The notes under the pieces: generated by a model
Databases searched by the model: none
What the model was told of the DNA's origin: nothing
What the model saw: the letters and a program-made list of their open reading frames with translations, nothing else
In this document: piece by piece, positions 7,701 through 8,404 of the stretch
How positions within the stretch are numbered: position 1 is the first letter of the stretch
Layout: the number at the start of each line of letters is the position of its first letter
Translations under genes and position numbers: made by a program
Origin: an uncultured Prevotella sp.
Lineage (GTDB): Bacteria > Bacteroidota > Bacteroidia > Bacteroidales > Bacteroidaceae
Direction: 5' to 3'
NCBI GenBank assembly: GCA_900770515.1
Contig: CAAHDP010000130.1
Location: 1 to 8,404, forward strand
DNA: 8,404 bases

Positions 7701-8404
7701 GGCACACCGACTACTACAAGAAGGAAGGCGTATTGCCATTCGACATGACGATGAACCTGCATGGCATCGCCAAGCTCGACAGGATTCAGTATCTGCCAAG
7801 CTCAGAGCGTGACAGTCACGGACAGATTTACAAGGGACGCATCGCAACAAGTTTCGATGGCAGCAACTGGACTGAGAACGGCACCTTCGAGTGGAACAAG
7901 GATGGGGGTGTAAAGGAATACAAGTTCAAGGGTGAGCCAGAGGCACAGTATGTGAAGATGACCGTTGAGGAGACCAAAGGCGGACAGGCGTCAGGTACTG
8001 AGTTGTATGTATTCAAGACCCCAGGCAGCAAGATGAAGAAGCCGGGCGACATCAACAACGATAACCGCATCGATGAGAACGACTTCACTTCTTATCTCAA
8101 CTATTGCGGTCTGCGCAAGGGCGACAAGGACTTCGAGGGCTATGTAAGCAATGGCGACATCAACCGCAACGGCTTGATTGATGCCTACGACATCTCGGTG
8201 GTTGCCACCCAGTTGAAGAGCGGTGTAAGCAGCAAGCAGGTGGCTCCTGTTGCAGGCAGCATCTCGCTCGTAGCCGACAAGAAGGCATACCAGGCAGGCG
8301 ACGTCATCACCCTCACCGTGAAGGGCAAGGATCTCGTATCTCTCAATGCCCTGAGCTTTGCCTTGCCATACAATGCCACCGACTTCGAGTTCATCGGCAT
8401 CGAC
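4754..8404 (+). CDS. Multimodular exported GH31 glycoside hydrolase with FN3, discoidin, dockerin-like and cohesin-like modules (3' end outside window)
   Basis: This is a retaining exo-acting alpha-glycosidase of family GH31, possibly an alpha-N-acetylgalactosaminidase. The ATG at 4754 opens 1217 codons with no stop before the edge. It is preferred over Met8 because it supplies Arg6-Lys7 ahead of the hydrophobic core of a signal peptide, with likely cleavage after ANA (residue 26). There is no lipobox. Residues about 45-255 are the N-terminal sandwich. The barrel starts near TGNP (270), with GFYEGHLNAYNRDYW (280-294), PLGWFLPNDGYG (to 360), IGLWTQ (390), KTDVAWVGDGYSFG with predicted nucleophile Asp427, WSGD with predicted acid/base Asp479, and SDLDGIFGG (508-516). 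C-terminal beta domains carry VKRGAIIPM (672-680) and LYDDDG (709-714, DUF5110-like). FN3 spans about 865-947 and a discoidin/CBM32-like domain about 950-1093. Two dockerin-type calcium loops start at 1098 and 1134, and a cohesin-like module starts at 1168 and is cut by the edge. Family and modules are secure; the exact substrate is inferred from motif and module resemblance to EF1824-type enzymes. AGA/AGG make up 13 of 42 Arg codons, unlike susC/susD. Confidence 0.95.
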   Translation, partial: MNNIYRKMYVGNALAVAVSLPMVANATNETPSASTAITAQAAQADGVQILRINPTTVELCFANHRRVAVDFYGENIFRIFEDHNGGVMRDPEAKPEAHILVDNPRTKVGSLQITEQGDEITLASSKAKVIFNKTTGLFKIVNAENGKTVATQSAPSTFTPEKVTLTLQEQPDEYYFGGGVQNGRFSHKGEKIEIVNTNNWVDGGVASPAPFYWSTAGYGFMWYTFKPGLYDFGSTQKGSVKLSHESKNLDVFFMVGEKPTDLLGEYYQLTGNPVLLPKFGFYEGHLNAYNRDYWKEADKGRTMTFEDGKSYKESASDKTGIKESLNGEKNNYQFSARAAIDRYVNHDMPLGWFLPNDGYGAGYGQESTLDGNIENLKQFGDYARKHGVEIGLWTQSDLHPKDSIEALLQRDIVKEVGTAGVRVLKTDVAWVGDGYSFGLNGVSDVAQIMPYYGNNARPFIISLDGWAGTQRYASIWSGDQTGGDWEYIRFHIPTFIGAGLSGLSNITSDLDGIFGGKNPIMNMREFEWKTFTAMGLNMDGWGSNAKYPFILGEPSASVNRTYLKLKSELMPYIYTAAQEAVTGKPLMRAMFLDDPNPYTLGKATEYQFMCGPYFLVAPIYKETRMDKQGNDIRNGIYLPEGEWVDYFNGKVYQGGRIINEFDAPYWKLPVFVKRGAIIPMVNPNNNVSQIDNTNRIFELYPYGESDYSLYDDDGKTELYRIGEHATTHIHSSLVKDRLTVNIDKTEGNFAGQEKNQSTEIRINVSQAPKKLVAKMGGKTVKLTEVSTMEALRSTENAWFYDKAPQFNRFATKGSDFEKVDITKNPMVCIHLAKTDVTANAIELRMDGYQFDNSDALLKSAGALNAPQASLKDAEGANKAFTITAAWDKQANADYYEVKIDGMLHSTIRSTEFTIENLKPETEYDIQVRAVNKDGASEWTTLKGRTIKDPLDEAIRDITATNSTPDWEGLEVAKMFDFNEKNYWHTDYYKKEGVLPFDMTMNLHGIAKLDRIQYLPSSERDSHGQIYKGRIATSFDGSNWTENGTFEWNKDGGVKEYKFKGEPEAQYVKMTVEETKGGQASGTELYVFKTPGSKMKKPGDINNDNRIDENDFTSYLNYCGLRKGDKDFEGYVSNGDINRNGLIDAYDISVVATQLKSGVSSKQVAPVAGSISLVADKKAYQAGDVITLTVKGKDLVSLNALSFALPYNATDFEFIGID

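Overview
The window looks like a slice of a polysaccharide utilisation locus (PUL) from a Bacteroidota bacterium, most plausibly Bacteroidales of the Prevotella/Segatella/Bacteroides kind. The grounds are a SusC-type TonB-dependent porin followed directly by a SusD-type lipoprotein and then a large exported glycoside hydrolase, all on the + strand, plus the absence of clear Shine-Dalgarno sequences. The genus is an inference from gene style, not from a marker gene.

Layout: (1) positions 1-2961 hold a SusC/RagA-family outer-membrane transporter that is already open at the left edge, so its signal peptide and start lie outside the window. (2) After 13 bases, positions 2975-4708 hold the SusD/RagB-family surface lipoprotein. 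(3) After 45 bases, which contain a small inverted repeat, a glycoside hydrolase family 31 (GH31) gene starts at 4754 and runs open to the right edge (1217 codons seen, no stop). Its modules in order are signal peptide, GH31 N-terminal sandwich, GH31 barrel, C-terminal beta domains, fibronectin type III (FN3), discoidin (F5/8 type C, CBM32-like), a two-repeat dockerin-like module, and the start of a cohesin-like module. About 99% of the window is coding. There are no RNA genes, mobile elements, CRISPR arrays or sizeable non-coding stretches.

How they work together: the SusD lid captures a glycan at the cell surface and the SusC barrel imports it using TonB energy. The GH31 enzyme cleaves alpha-linked terminal sugars from the same glycan. 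The GH31 active-site motifs and module order do not look like a standard alpha-glucosidase or alpha-xylosidase. They resemble the alpha-N-acetylgalactosaminidase group of GH31 (the Enterococcus faecalis EF1824/Nag31A type), which would make host mucin-type O-glycans a candidate substrate. That substrate call is a hypothesis.

The most unusual feature is a dockerin-like and a cohesin-like module side by side at the end of one PUL enzyme. The GH31 gene also uses arginine codons differently from the susC/susD pair. I found no clear evidence for an entirely new system in the window.
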